Shown here: piece by piece, positions 1 to 11,807 of the stretch
Layout: each line of letters begins with the position of its first letter
Position numbering within the stretch: position 1 is the stretch's first letter
Source of the DNA: Nitzschia sp. DOCU1
Taxonomy: Eukaryota > Bacillariophyta > Bacillariophyceae > Bacillariales > Bacillariaceae
Reading direction: 5' to 3'
Assembly: GCA_951394045.1 (NCBI GenBank)
Contig: OX595994.1
Location: 1,364,001-1,428,000 of the forward strand
Length of the DNA: 64,000 nucleotides
Made by a program: the position numbers and the translations under genes
The notes under the pieces: generated by a model
The model's database searches: none
What the model was told of the DNA's origin: nothing
Seen by the model: the letters and a program-made list of their open reading frames with translations, nothing else

Positions 1-174
1 GTCGAAAATAGCATAACAAACGTGTTGTTTTGCATCTTCGGCGTAATTATCGGAAGAATCTATGTACAACGGAACGCACGGACGGTTCTCCATGGCGCCC
101 TTGGTTCGCGACCTTCTCAAATCGAGAACGCCGCCACACGCCCCGTCCGACTACATCAGTGTCTACAGTACTGA
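1..174 (+). CDS. Possible 3' end of a membrane-protein gene, cut by the window edge
   Basis: Reading frame 1 is open from the first base to a TGA at 172-174. It encodes about 57 residues with a hydrophobic stretch (NVLFCIFGVIIGRIYV) followed by a basic, hydrophilic tail. This looks like the last transmembrane helix and cytosolic tail of a protein whose body lies upstream. No family is recognisable and no start codon is inside the window. Other frames are also open here, so the call is weak. Confidence 0.3.
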   Translation, partial: VENSITNVLFCIFGVIIGRIYVQRNARTVLHGALGSRPSQIENAATRPVRLHQCLQY

Positions 175-555
175 AGCACGCATGGAAAAAGTTGGAAATA
201 TGCCCAACTACTTCCGTCGTTAAATAGAAGGGCGTCCAAGTGCGTACGCAGCCATAAGTAATTTACCTCCTGATGAGCAGCCGGGGATCCAGATGACGAT
301 GATAATGACGCAAATGGACAATCACACGTCAAATCAATGCTCGCCTTCCATACGGGACATATTCTTTTCCATCGTTCGTATCGCAATATCGATCACACTC
401 TATCGAGTTACCGGTAGCCATTATCCAGATCCATCAAATTGATATCACAAAGCCAACCAAGAGCAGAAAGATAACATTGTTTCCTCGAATCGAAAGAAAT
501 TGAGTGCATTGTTGCAAGGTCGTCGGTAATTGAGACAACGGTGATATTTTATAAC
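175..555. other. Intergenic, upstream of the bZIP-PAS gene
   Basis: No convincing gene. It holds one copy of the palindromic core TACCGGTAG at 409-417. The promoter and 5' UTR of the plus-strand gene starting at 556 should lie here, but no defined element was recognised. Confidence 0.5.
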
Positions 556-2952
556 ATGTCGAATCCAAACCACCATCAGCAACAACTAACTCCTCGAGGG
601 TTAGTTGCAAACAGCAATGATTCTTCTTTGGGGCAGAGTTCGCAGGTAATGGCGCAGTTGGCCTCTCAAGTCCAGGCGTCAGTCGGCGTCAACCCGCAGC
701 TTGCAGCGGCACAGAATCTGTATAGCCAAGCCTCAGCAGTGCCAGCTAACCCCAATCTGGTAGCCGTGCCTCAGTATGCTCCCATACAACCACTCGCCCC
801 CATGCAGATCCCGACTGTCCCCCAAGTTCCAGGTCTTGGTGCAGCCCAGCTCTGGAATCCGTCTTTGGGACCACCCCAGAATGTCAACAATCTGCGCGCT
901 GCCGCTGCGTATCAGATACCCTCGAACTGGTCTGGATCGAATATGGCCATGAGCTCCCCAGGCAACCCTGTCCTTCCGTCGGCTTCCAACAACAACAACA
1001 AAGGCTCTATACACCCATCCATGGTTACAAGCAGCATCATCCCTCCTGACCCCGAGAGTCGGAGCAGGGCAAACAAGAATGAGGGGGGAGGCCGTACTTC
1101 CAAGGCACGATCTTACAGCGATGCTGACGAAGACGGGGATGAATATGCATCACCTTCCGCCAAGGCCAAAAAGAACCGAGATCGCAATCGGGAACATGCG
1201 CGTTCGACCCGACTTCGCAAGAAGGCATACGTTCAAAAGCTAAAGGAAATGGCAGAAGGACTTCGAGCCATTCAAACGGCAGAGATTCGTCAGCGTCGGC
1301 GAGCGGTTCACCAAATGACCGAGATGCAGAAAACTCGCAAGCAACTTGTTCACAAGTTCTTGCATCTTCATTCCAACTTTGAAGGCGACGTTGAGGTCTG
1401 GCGCGAAGTTACAGACGAGAGCTTCTGGTTGAAACAACCGGTGACTCCGTTTCGTTCCTTCCGTCGTTCCGAGGTAGAAAGGGTAAGAAGAAACAGCGCA
1501 GTATACATCAACTTTGTACGTTGAATCAATCTTGTTCTAACAATCACTTGTCTCTTGCTGCAGGATTGTCGGATAGTCCGTGGCATTGAAGCTGTCATTT
1601 GCGATGCCGCAAGTATCGCCACCATGGTGGAACGAACTGGAAGTCTGAACGCCCGCTGGCAACGAATCAAACGCAGACAGTTTGAACGGACTCTCGAGTT
1701 ATCTGGTGTACAGCTACCTTCGATGGCAGCCAGCCAGCGCGTTGAATCCAGCCTTTCCAGCTCATCCAGTACCACATCATCGGATGACTCCTTGTCCAAG
1801 CCAAGTAACAACAACGGCGGTGCTGCCGAGCCAGACAGTGCACCTCTCGGCAACACAACCCTGGGCGCTGCAAGTGCCAAAAAGCAAGTAAGCTCATCCA
1901 GTGGAGAGAGTAATATTGGGCGGAAACGAAAGCGCAGTAAAGAAGCAAAGGCGGGGTCCTCAGGGCTCACAGGCCAAGTCTCGACGTCTAGCGAGACGGA
2001 ATCATCTATCGGGGCACCGACCAATGCCGTAAAGACAGCCGGGTTTCCCAGCAACATTGCAAGATCTGGTGGTATTGTTCATAACGTGTCCGTGATGCTC
2101 AATGCTCCTCCCGCAAAACCAATCGGGTCGCAACTTGGACACCAGCGAACACAACGCAAAGTGCCCTCGCATGCCCCACTGAGCGTGGTTCAATTGAAGG
2201 AGAGAGATTCAGAAGAAATAAGCGCTTACTACGCCATGAATGAAGACGACATGATCATGATTGACGACGTCTTGATGTGTCCCTTTGTGTTTCGAACCAG
2301 AAATGCAGTGCTCTGTGGTGCACTTACGGATTGTGTCATGCCTGGCATGATTCGAGCCAACTTTTCTAAGGAGAACAAGCTACAGAGCATGGAGATGGTA
2401 TATGATGCAATGGGTTTCATGCAACAACTCGATGGTGCCAATGGGGGACATGTTACTGCACAGGTGATTCCTGGCAGTCTTGAGATGGCGTTGATGAGTT
2501 CACCAAATGAAGCTCGCGTCATCACGGAAGCTCGCCCTCCTTATGCGGTGGTACACGTGAACGAAGCCTGGACACGTCTTACCAAGTACACACAGCTTGA
2601 AGTCGAGGGTCAGGAGTTTCTTAGTCTGATCGAAGGCGAGTGTACCGATCCCTCGGCCAAGGAAAGACCAGGAAAGCCACACCACAAGCTCGAAGAGGTT
2701 GCCCGAGGAAGAAGCGCATGTTCAACCAATCTGCACTATGACAAGAATGGCAAAAGTTTCGTGGATTTCATGTGTTCCTATCCGTTGACAAAGTAAGTCT
2801 ACCATCTCAACTTCGCCAGCGCTTTGCCAATCCTCAATCGCCCACTAAACTCGTCCGCCGCATCCGTATTCTCATTACGCAGTGACGCCGATGAAATCTG
2901 CCATCTTTTGCATGTGAGCCTCGAACTTTCCAAGGACCATGCCCTCATCTAG
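556..2952 (+). CDS. bZIP-PAS transcription factor
   Basis: Predicted nuclear DNA-binding regulator. Three exons fit GT-AG rules: 556-1482, 1564-2792 and 2883-2952, giving 741 residues. The start is the ATG at 556; an in-frame GTG at 541 precedes it. The N-terminal 200 residues are rich in Gln, Asn, Ser and Pro. The basic region and zipper lie near 204-260 (NRDRNREHARSTRLRKKAY), with the Asn and Arg contacts of bZIP proteins present. A conserved central block near 530-590 (LMCPFVFRTRNAVLCGAL) and a PAS-like domain near 621-690 (PPYAVVHVNEAWTRLTKYT) follow. bZIP plus PAS is a known stramenopile architecture; the order here is bZIP first, PAS last, as in aureochromes, but the PAS segment lacks an obvious flavin-binding GXNCRFLQ motif, so it is not called a LOV photoreceptor. 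Exon 3 adds only 23 residues and is the least certain part. Confidence 0.85.
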
Positions 2953-4031
2953 CCATTCGGCAAGTTCACGAGTTTCATAGCACGGTCGTCGCCGAGTGTA
3001 GCTCATAGTAGTACGACGCTCGGAAGGGCCTCGACTGCGCTCTGTGCCAAGGCACTGTTAGGCCGATGGTGGAGATGAAAACGAGCAGGAAACTCCATTG
3101 ACTACATTCGTGGTGAACTGAAACGACGTGTAGGTTTCTTTTGCCTCCATATCTCTCGTTCAAGTTCCTGCAATATTCTTAGTATCGCCTTGGGGTGGTC
3201 AAAACGAATAGCCTTCATCCATTCGGCACAACGACACTACGATCACTCGTCTACGGGTGCCACTAGCCAGCAAACCAGAGGATTCCAATGAACGAAGAGC
3301 AGTCCAGGCTCGCTAATTTAACTGTTGGTAGCAATCTACCCGTTACTTGCAAAATAACACAAACTTTCTTTGCCAAACTTTTGGCTACAATAGAAATCAA
3401 GAAGCGATCGCTACACTACTATCGGGATTGTCTCAAGGGGCTTTCTAGTAGTACTACTACTATACAATACTGGCATTACTCTACTACCGGACCTCTACTA
3501 CTAGAAATGGGATCCCAGGAACGGACAGCATCCATTACCACTTGCTTACGGGACACACACTTGAAAGAAATTGTCATCCGGGACCAATAGAGATTGTGGG
3601 GATTTCGCCATCAATGACACGTCATATCCATGACAAAGAAGTGTAAAATGTCATACGTTTCACCTTCCCACTATTCGGACTGTCCTACGCATTCATACCC
3701 TACATTCGACATTCTGGTGCATATCCTTGTCATTCTGTTGTTCCGCGCCCCAGAACTGAAGATAAGTTTTGCGAGGAACTGGAGGGCATATTCGTACAAT
3801 TCTCACTGACGAATGTGTGGTGAAGTTAGACATCTGTTGCCCAATCAAATATCCAATGTCCTGAAAGGCACCCCCAGTCCCCAGTCCCCAAGAGCCAATC
3901 GATCTCCCCTACCGGTAGTAGCCAACGGTACGCGATTATTCGAAAGGGGAAAAGCAGACCAACACGTACGCGTCTTCGAAAATACTACGATCCATTTTCG
4001 ATGCGGAAACAATTTCACAAAATCCATCACG
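2953..4031. other. Intergenic region, no clear gene
   Basis: About 1.1 kb with only short ORFs of non-protein-like composition (for example 3288-3590 on the plus strand). It contains a perfect CTACCGGTAG palindrome at 3909-3918 and runs of CTA/TAG trinucleotides near 3440-3500. Confidence 0.5.
3909..3918. repeat. CTACCGGTAG palindrome, copy 1
   Basis: Perfect 10-bp palindrome in intergenic DNA. The same decamer recurs at 19468, 20458 and 46645, and the 9-bp core also occurs at 409 and 9312. Function unknown. Confidence 0.8.
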
Positions 4032-6060
4032 ATGAGGTTGTCTTTATCAACGGTAATTCGAGAGATCGAGGGCGCTGCCGCCTATCGAAACATTGCAGAG
4101 ACGAATAAGGCGACGGAGACGGCTAATAAAATGCCGAGAGGGGAGGTAAGGGATCGGCAAGGGCATCAAAATGTGTCAAATTCTGTTTGATGTTCTGGCC
4201 GTTCTGGCGGTTGCTGAAGCGATGAAACGGAGTCGTTCTAACATTTTGCCTTCTTTTCGATTATGACAATGCAATCGTATCAAAAGATATCGTGTGCTTT
4301 GTTGTCTTTTGTCTCTTGTTTAAAGGAGATTGACGATTCTACTGCCCCTGTCGATGCTCAGACGAGAAAGAACATGTATAAGGGCGATGCAGGTTCTGGA
4401 AGCTATGGAGCTTCGGCCAAAATAGAAGACTCTACTTTGGATTATATGCCAATAAGCGATATGAAACCTCCAGGCGAACGCTTGCAGCGAAGGTAAGAAG
4501 GTCTCGTTATCGTTCACATCGTCCCGATCCATCAGCGGCCATCGTCAGTTCACGAACGAGAGGTCAAAAGGAAAAGCCAAGGGAAGGCGGGGAAAAGTCG
4601 AAGCACCCATCAAAAGATGGCCGTCGTGTCTGTGCTGGGACCACTCCATCTGTTTTCTTTCTATATTTGTGGACGTATATCTCTGTATGGTCCGGCGATC
4701 GATGACGCAGCGTATCGCGCGGCATGCGTGCAGAACCAGCTTTTTTCGCTCGGCCAACCAATCAAATGCGTCAATCGAGGAGACCAATCGGCATCGTCAT
4801 TTGGCAAAGAAGGCGCAAGGTGGAACGGAGGGTTCTTCGCACAGGGGGAGAGAACACAGGTTGAAGTGAAAGCAGGTGATTTCCGCCTGGCAGGGGTTCG
4901 GAACTAAACGGCATTGCCTCCGCCGTCATTCCGCTCGTTGACTGCGGCTCTCACCCCGTGATGGATGTCACGATTGAATGGGTATCGCACTTTTCGCCTC
5001 ATTGCAACCACTGACTCACAGATCCTTTTCATCTATTCTGTATTGTTGACTGTCATTTCTCATTGTCACATTGACCATGACCCGCCAATATCAAACCTCT
5101 GCTACCAGCCGAGAAAGAAATCGCATCCATGCGAGAAAGACTCGTCAGCGAAAAAAGGAACAAATGCAAGTTTTAACGAGTCGGGCTGATGAGCTGAAGC
5201 AGGAACAAATCCGTCTCAAGCAAAGTATCAACGAGAAGAATACGGCCAGCATCCTCGTCGGGCTCTTTGCGTCCGAAGGGAAGGGTGGGGAACAGCAGGT
5301 GGAGGATCCCAGGGTTGAAGCCCTTCTCAAAAGACCCTCCGATGATATCCCTGATGCCGCGAAGCTTCCGGAACTTCCGGCATTGATTCTTCCCGGGCAG
5401 CACAACTCGAAGAAACACAAGGCCTCTGGTAACTCTGGATCTTCCAATGGGATGGCGGATCTTCTTCCCGACGATGGCATTGACTACGACCTTCTCGGGA
5501 AGGATCGATCCAAATGTTCGCCTGCAGAACTTGACCAGATTCGTCGAGAACGAAATCGCATGCACGCGAAACGAACGCGGGATCGCAAGCGCCTCTTTAT
5601 GGAAGAGATGGCAGAAATGTGCAAGCAGCTGGAGGAAGAGAACGATCTGTTGCAGGATCACCTCGATGGGTTGAATGGGCGTACCTCCAAGCGAAAGGAA
5701 CGCACCGCCTCCGTTATTTCTCCAGACCTTTCTTCCACGCGGCCCGAGCTGGCTCCATCAGAGCTAACCATGCCCTCAAAGGCTGCAAGCGGCCCCAGCA
5801 AGGCTGAGTCAAAGCGTAAGGAGCCTGTCAGTCAGCATGGGGTAACGTTCGATCAAATGAAGACCTTGCTGGAAGCTGCCAGCACTTTTTCTTCTGCTGT
5901 CTCTGAGTCAACAATCGATGCTAGCAGCGACGATTCGTCTCACGACGAAAACAACTCCACCCGAAAGCGACCTAGACTCAACGGCGGCTTGGAAGTATCG
6001 TCGTCCCACGTGCCCCATACCATCACCGCCACAAGCCCACCCACTGCTGTTGGATGTTAA
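4032..6060 (+). CDS. bZIP-type transcription factor with two basic regions
   Basis: Preferred model has three exons, 4032-4145, 4326-4492 and 5109-6060 (410 residues). Donors are GTAAG; the first acceptor follows a strong pyrimidine tract. The junction at residue 94 joins ...GERLQR to SRERNRIHARKTRQRKK, running straight into a basic region. The simpler alternative is a single exon from the ATG at 5077; the whole bZIP part is the same in both. Basic region 1 is near 94-120. A second, independent basic region (RRERNRMHAKRTRDRKR) sits near 239-265, preceded by a conserved-looking LLGKDRSKCSPAELDQI block and followed by a leucine-heptad stretch (MAEMCKQLEEENDLL). The C-terminal 120 residues are Ser/Pro rich. 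Predicted nuclear regulator; DNA target unknown. Two basic regions in one chain are unusual. Confidence 0.6.
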
Positions 6061-7235
6061 GAGAGCTAACTCGCTCTTCTTTCCCCTCAACTATGGCCAC
6101 CAGGGGAGATGCATGGCGAGCTCCAACCGCTGCCTCGCGAACCCCAGGCTCGCCATCCACGGCACTCAGTTTTGCACCCTTTCTATGTCGTCTTTGTCAC
6201 CATTAATGTCACCACCCCACTCTTTCCTGAAGTCCTTTCCACCCACCATCCTCCACCCCACATTCTGCGCCACTTGAAAGTTCATACCACTTTCGCGCGC
6301 TCGTGTGTGCTTGGTCGCCCCGATGGCCAATATCCCATTGGGGGCCCATGTACTATACCAGGTCGCTTTCGCCCAGCACATCTACTAAGACGACTCGTTT
6401 TACCCCATCTTCAGTTTGTAGTAGACTACGTTCTTGCTAGTCAGCCCTGCTAGGAACGATGTAAAGCGCCAGAGCAGGGTTCGCTGGAGGGACGTACGAT
6501 TATCTGTAGTTATGGTTCCTTTACTTCACTAGTTGCTATTAGGCGATATTTTAGCTCACGCTTTTGCCTCTCTACTAGTAGTAGGTTACGACGACATGCC
6601 TCCTGTTTTCATCTCATCATTGTTCCGAACACCAACAGCTGATGGCCAGCAGAATTCTTGTCATTGTTCAGCTGTTTTCATTGGGTGGCCGGGAGGGCTC
6701 GTTGTTCGTTCTGCCGCCAAAAGGCAAAGAGCACAAAAGCGTTTCCGTCGTGGCGAGGCGAAGAACGGGTCATTCGCTACCGGCGCAAAAACACGTACTT
6801 GAAATATGGATGGGGGATTTGATTGGTTTGTTCAGTCCCGAACGAAGTGATGCGTCGGGAAGTCCCTTTTGTGTTTGTTTGTCTGTTTAACACACTGCCG
6901 ATGTTTCCGCCTTTGGCTTGTTTGAAGGTGCGTCACGACGATGGCGTTGCGCCCAACTCCCTCTCGAGGCGTCATCGAGGTGCAACGGATGAGCATCTGC
7001 AAGATCTATCGTACGTATTCATATGAGTCAAAATTCTGCGGCGTTCTGTTTCGAGAATTCTGGCTTCGTCTTGCTCGTGCTCTTGCGTTTACTTTTTCTG
7101 TTGAAATGAAAGAGAAGACACCACATCATCATTTTAACTCCTTTTGATTGCATGATCGCTTTCTTCTTTACCCTTACTGACAATGAACAAAAGTTTATCA
7201 ACGCATACTGGTGACACTAGAATTGATTTATAACA
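6061..7235. other. Intergenic region, no clear gene
   Basis: About 1.2 kb between two plus-strand genes. Short ORFs here (for example 6109-6453, 6642-6890) lack recognisable domains and overlap each other in several frames, as expected for noncoding DNA. It should hold the 3' UTR of the bZIP gene and the promoter of the CRT-like gene. Confidence 0.5.
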
Positions 7236-8911
7236 ATGATACCGTCAGGAGATCACATTAGCCGAAGTATTGTCCATCGGCGAGTGGCTAGCTGGGCTAG
7301 CTGGTCGGAAGGAGGCACCGGAACTCCTCAGCCGACCGAGCCGGGTGAGGAGAGCATGTCTGTTTCAGCAAGCTTGCCGAGGTCGTTACTACCCGAGCTA
7401 GAATACGAATCCGAAGAAGATGATTTATTGTCTCTCATTTCAGAGTCTTTCCGGACGACAAATTGGAAATTATGGCTAGGATTTATCATGTTGATTGTTT
7501 CGGGTGTCAGCAACGTCGTGCTTTCGAAACTCCAAGCACTCCCCATGTAAGCAGAGAATTGGACCGACTATCACGATGTTATCTTTTTTGTCCCGAAGCC
7601 TCATCGCCGCTTCCTTCTCTCAGGTACAACTATCCGACCTTCCTGAATATGTATGCCAATGGCATGTACGTCATTCTCTCTTTCTGTTACATTTTACCCG
7701 TTTGTTATTTTGGGTGGTGCCATAATTCCATCCCCAGAGCGCACTTAACCAGCATGTCCAGAAAACCCTTCATGGTCATGGGATTTCTCGATGCCATTGC
7801 TGGGGCGATGCAGGTGTTGGCAACAGTGTACCTGCCTGGAACCTTGCTTGTATTACTCCCACAGGCCGCGATCCCCCTGAGTATGCTGGCGAGCCGTTTC
7901 GTCCTCCGAGAACGCTTCACACAATATCAGTACCTCGGAGCAATTATTGTCATGTTAGGAATAGTGGTGGTGTTATTTCCGGTGTTGACGCAGTCAAATG
8001 TCCCCAGCTTCTCGTGCCAGGCTATTAATGAAGATGAAGACTGTGCTATTTGCGAGACGGAAACCACTCAAGAAGATTGCGAATCCCATCGAAAGAGTGA
8101 CGACCCTCGCTTTGAGTATTTCATGGCCGACGATAAAAGTGATCTGTATTGTCAGTGGATTTCCAAGGATGAATCTCTGCGACAAGACGATTTTTTAAAA
8201 TTCGTTTGGAGTCTTGTGATGTTGGGGTCATGCGTTCCTATGGTGCTGTCAACGGTTTACAAGCAGGTTGCGTTACAAGTACAGCTGGATCCAATTTTAG
8301 TCAATGGATGGGTTTCATTGTTTCAGTTTATCTGTGGGCTCTTCCTTGTTGTACCTGCTGGTTACGCCTCAAGCCCCAAGGTCAAACCACTCGACTTGCC
8401 GCAGAATTGGGCACAGGCGACAGATTGCCTATTCGCCCAAAACAATAGCATCGAATCGGGCTGTCATCCAGATGATTGCTCGCAGGCGGCCTTGTGGGTT
8501 CATTTGGCGCTTCTTTCATCGGTGGTATATACCATTTCAATGATTTTCGTGTTGAAGTATGGATCGGCCTCCCTGCTCTACGTTGGTTTGACATTGATGG
8601 TTCCTTTGGGTCACTTGGTCTTTTCTTTGAAGGCTCCTTCCCATACCCACACGGCGGACATTGCGGGATTGATTGTTCTCGTGGCTGGCTTGATTTTGTT
8701 CCGCTTCGGACACGACGACTTTGAAGACGAGGCCGATGGTGGGGATGTTCAAGCTGCTGGTTACATTGCTCTATCTTCCGAGGGCGACGATGCAGGATCT
8801 CAAGCAGCAGATGCCTTACGTACGAATGTAGGTAACACTGGACTTGGTGACGACAAGAACGGCTTTCTCGAGTTTTTACGCGAACCCTTTATGCTGGTGG
8901 GAGACATTTGA
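7236..8911 (+). CDS. CRT-like (chloroquine-resistance-transporter family) membrane transporter
   Basis: Two exons, 7236-7546 and 7624-8911, joined inside an ATG codon (AT|G), give 532 residues. The acceptor follows a CTTCCTTCTCTCAG tract. The product has an acidic, soluble N-terminus of about 75 residues and then about ten hydrophobic helices. Family-typical blocks include NYPTFLNMYANGMYV after helix 1, MGFLDAIAGAMQVLATVYLPG, LLPQAAIPLSMLASRFVL and QYLGAIIVMLGIVVV, matching the drug/metabolite-transporter fold of CRT-like proteins. Plant homologues are plastid thiol (gamma-glutamylcysteine, glutathione) transporters and the Plasmodium one sits in the digestive vacuole. Substrate and membrane in this organism cannot be read from the sequence. 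A Cys-rich loop (about 190-240) lies between helix groups. Confidence 0.85.
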
Positions 8912-9627
8912 ATACGGTCGGAAGGGAGTACTGACTGTCACTCAAGCCGTGTCTATGACTTCGTGATACGGATGCAGCCTTGCTGTTTGCAACGAGAGCG
9001 AATTCATTTGCGCTTCTGCACCACAGACCTTGTACTTCAGCGTGCGGAGACCCGCTGCTGCTGGCAAGAAACGGGCCATGCAAACGATCCGGAGCCGAAG
9101 TCGAGCTTCGTACCGACAATGCCGACTCCTTTCACAGCGAGACTACCTATCATCTAGCGAAGCTCGGATCTCCAAATGGGGACCGGGCCTTGAGCCTTTT
9201 AATATAACACTTGGTAGTTCAACAATGAACGTAGTATGCAGTCTTAGATGCCAGCCACGACTTGGGATTCGCTCTCTATTAAATCGAATTTGCCCCATTC
9301 CGAGCGCAACATACCGGTAGTACTGTAGAAGCTAACATTAGCTAGTTGCGCAAACAGAAACTGCTATCATACCTTCCATAGAACATACATTCAAATAGTG
9401 CATTTTGTTCGAGAGACGAACGCACAGTGACCACGATTCGATCGAATGAATCGACCTGAGTCGCGATTTTTTGTAGTTGAACCAAGACTTTGGCTTCTCC
9501 AGTACTTTTTTGACAAGGAGCCCACGTGAGAAGGACGGCGAACGAAGGGTGAGAACGAGTCTAATATAAAATGTCCGAAGGACGTACCCAGCATGCGGGT
9601 TTTTAGAGCGCACAAGGGCGTGCGTAC
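8912..9627. other. Intergenic region before the satellite
   Basis: No supported gene. It contains a TACCGGTAG core at 9312-9320. Several short overlapping ORFs on both strands look random. Confidence 0.45.
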
Positions 9628-9962
9628 CTTCCACGCGTCAACAAAATAAATGGGCGCGGAAGCGGCGGAAGCGGCGGCAACGGGACTGAATTAGTATGTA
9701 TGCATATATGTATCTTTCTTTTATATTCTTAGTATTATTATCTACCACATCTTCCACGCGTTAACAAAATAAATGGGCGCGGAAGCGGAAGCGGCGGAAG
9801 CGGAAGCGGCCAATGTATGTATGCATATATGAATCTTTCTTTTATATTCTTAGTATTATTATCTACCACATCTTCCACGCGTTAACAAAATAAATGGGCG
9901 CGGAAGCGGAAGCGGCGGAAGCGGCGGAAGCGGCGGAAGCGGCAACGGGACTGAATTAAAAC
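9628..9962. repeat. Tandem array of a ~122-bp satellite unit (2.7 copies)
   Basis: Three direct copies start with CTTCCACGCGTYAACAAAAT at 9628, 9751 and 9872; the last is cut short. Each unit has a GGAAGC/GGC microsatellite whose copy number differs between units, then a TGTATGCATATATG segment and an AT-rich tail (TTTATATTCTTAGTATTATT). Homogeneous tails and length-variable cores suggest unequal exchange or slippage. The third unit ends where CAACGGGACTGAATTA, also present in unit 1, is reached. Confidence 0.9.
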
Positions 9963-10244
9963 TTGGAAACCGGCAGCGGGGCATGCTGGGAAAATGCTTG
10001 CTACTATGTCTGGCGAAAAGGTCCAGCCACGCAGCAAGAGAAAGCAAAGAAGTGGGTTGCGATAATAAATAGGACATTGAACCTCTCCATATCGCATGCA
10101 ATATCTCTCACAAACTCACACTCATTGGTGGCGCAACAGGTCCGGGAACTCAACTATTTGCACCGCTCTCGTGCTGACCACTGTTTTCTAACACACCGGT
10201 TGGGTGGATGAGACCCATTGTTAACCGTGCGAACTATCTTCCAC

Positions 10245-11807
10245 ATGTCTATCCGATCCCTCGAAGCTAGCGGTAAGTCAAAATTTGATTTTCTTTTTTC
10301 ATTCTGGTCATGGCGCTGTTTTCTGAGTTGAAATTTGCTAGCGCTGGAAACTGAATTGGACTGTGACATAAGTCTCAGTGAGCACACTTTCTCAGACATG
10401 TCCTCTGAAATATCCGACGAAATCGCCTTGTTCGACGAAGATTTCACCCTGGAAGAGGACGAGGCCAATCCTGAAAAGGTTGATTTACAGTTGGCGCAAG
10501 AGATGACTGGGCTTTCAATGAATGAGCGAGAAAAGGTTTACTTTGACATTCACGGAGTTGCATCAGACATCACGGAAACACCCGAAATGGTCGCAGAAAA
10601 CCTCCAGAAATTGCATGAGGCGCTCGGCCAATTGGAGGAAGCTGTGGCCTATAGGAAAGCCCTTTCAATGGACCCATCATACGTTCAAAACCCCAAGTTT
10701 CAACTCAGCTTTTTGAGATCAACACGTTTTGACCCCCGTACGGCAGCGAAGAGACTGGTCGCATTCTTCGAAGCAAAGCTTAATCTTTTTGGATCAGAGC
10801 TTTTGGTGAAGGATTTAACCGAGGACGACCTGGATGAGGAGGATATCGAAGTCATGTACCAAGGACTCACGTACACGATGCCACTTCGAGACCGGGCCGG
10901 GCGTGTGGTCACCATTCACTTTCCCCAACCCCCCAACCTCTCAGTTCGATTGCTATTACGGAAGTCATTTTACCTCCTGATGAAAGCTATTAACGACGAA
11001 GAGACGCAAAAAAAGGGTATTGTTTTGGTTAGCTACATGGTCGGCCATCCGTTGACGTGGGAGGAGTTTGTCCAGCGGCGGAAGCTAAATCGCGAGTGGG
11101 ACAAGCTTCACTTTAGCTTGCCAATCAGGATCGAAGCGGTGCATCTTTGCGCGGACTCTCTCACTTGGAGGCCGATTTTCGCCGTGTTCAAGATCACTGC
11201 ATCCTTGTTTACTCGGGTGCGGGTTCGGGAGCACATCGGAGACCACAAGGAGGTGCTTTTCAGCTTGCAGACTTTCGGGATCAGCACACATGGGTTTCCG
11301 GCCTCCGAAGACGGAGAAATCATGTGGCAAGTTTGTCGCGAGCAACTGGACAAGAAACGCATGTTCGAGCGGAATTTGAAAGAAGAGACCGCCCGAGAAA
11401 GCCAGAATGAGACGCCGACGCCGAAAAGAGACTTTAAGCCCGTGCATGTCAGTACTCCCGGGAACAACGATGTGCTCCTTGGCCGTGGGAGAGCATGCTA
11501 TACCCACATAGGCAACATTCGCCTGAGGGACATTGTGCTCACACAGTCGAAGGAGTATGAAAAGGCAAAATTCAAAGAGAAGCAAATTGTCTGTGGCGAG
11601 ATTGTCGCCAAGGTCAAATCTCAATCGGGCAGATTCCTGAGGGAAGAAGTAGGGGGGTGGTTGGAAGTCGACGACGTCACTGCTCGTTTGAAGGTTTCGC
11701 ATGCTTTTCGCACCTTGCGGAAATTTAAAAATATTGATGATGGAGGGATGGGCTTGGATGAGGCAGCATCGCAGAAAAGTGGCAAACGGAAAAACGCGGA
11801 CGTCTAG
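10245..11807 (+). CDS. Sec14-like (CRAL-TRIO) domain fused to DUF6824
   Basis: Exons 10245-10272 and 10342-11807 give 497 residues; the short first exon supplies MSIRSLEAS and the GTAAGT donor keeps the frame. Residues about 140-340 match Sec14-type lipid-binding proteins: FLRSTRFDPRTAAKRLV (CRAL-TRIO N), the GLTYTMPLRDRAGRVV strand, VLVSYMVG, and the late ADSLTWRPIFAVFKI to VLFSLQTFGI segment. Residues about 375-480 carry a DUF6824 module (NDVLLGRGRACYTHIGNIRLR), a family common in diatoms, here with GRGRA in place of the usual GRGR-G. The C-terminus is basic (KSGKRKNADV) and could be a nuclear signal. Phosphoinositide or other lipid transfer is inferred; the DUF6824 role is unknown. Acidic N-terminus. 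Confidence 0.75.

Noticed and set aside
1368..2057. 229-residue minus-strand open frame inside the bZIP-PAS gene
   Set aside because: It is antisense to a well-supported coding exon and has no domain; its openness follows from the codon use of the sense gene.
5173..5661. 162-residue minus-strand frame in the two-bZIP gene
   Set aside because: Antisense to the basic regions; no domain.
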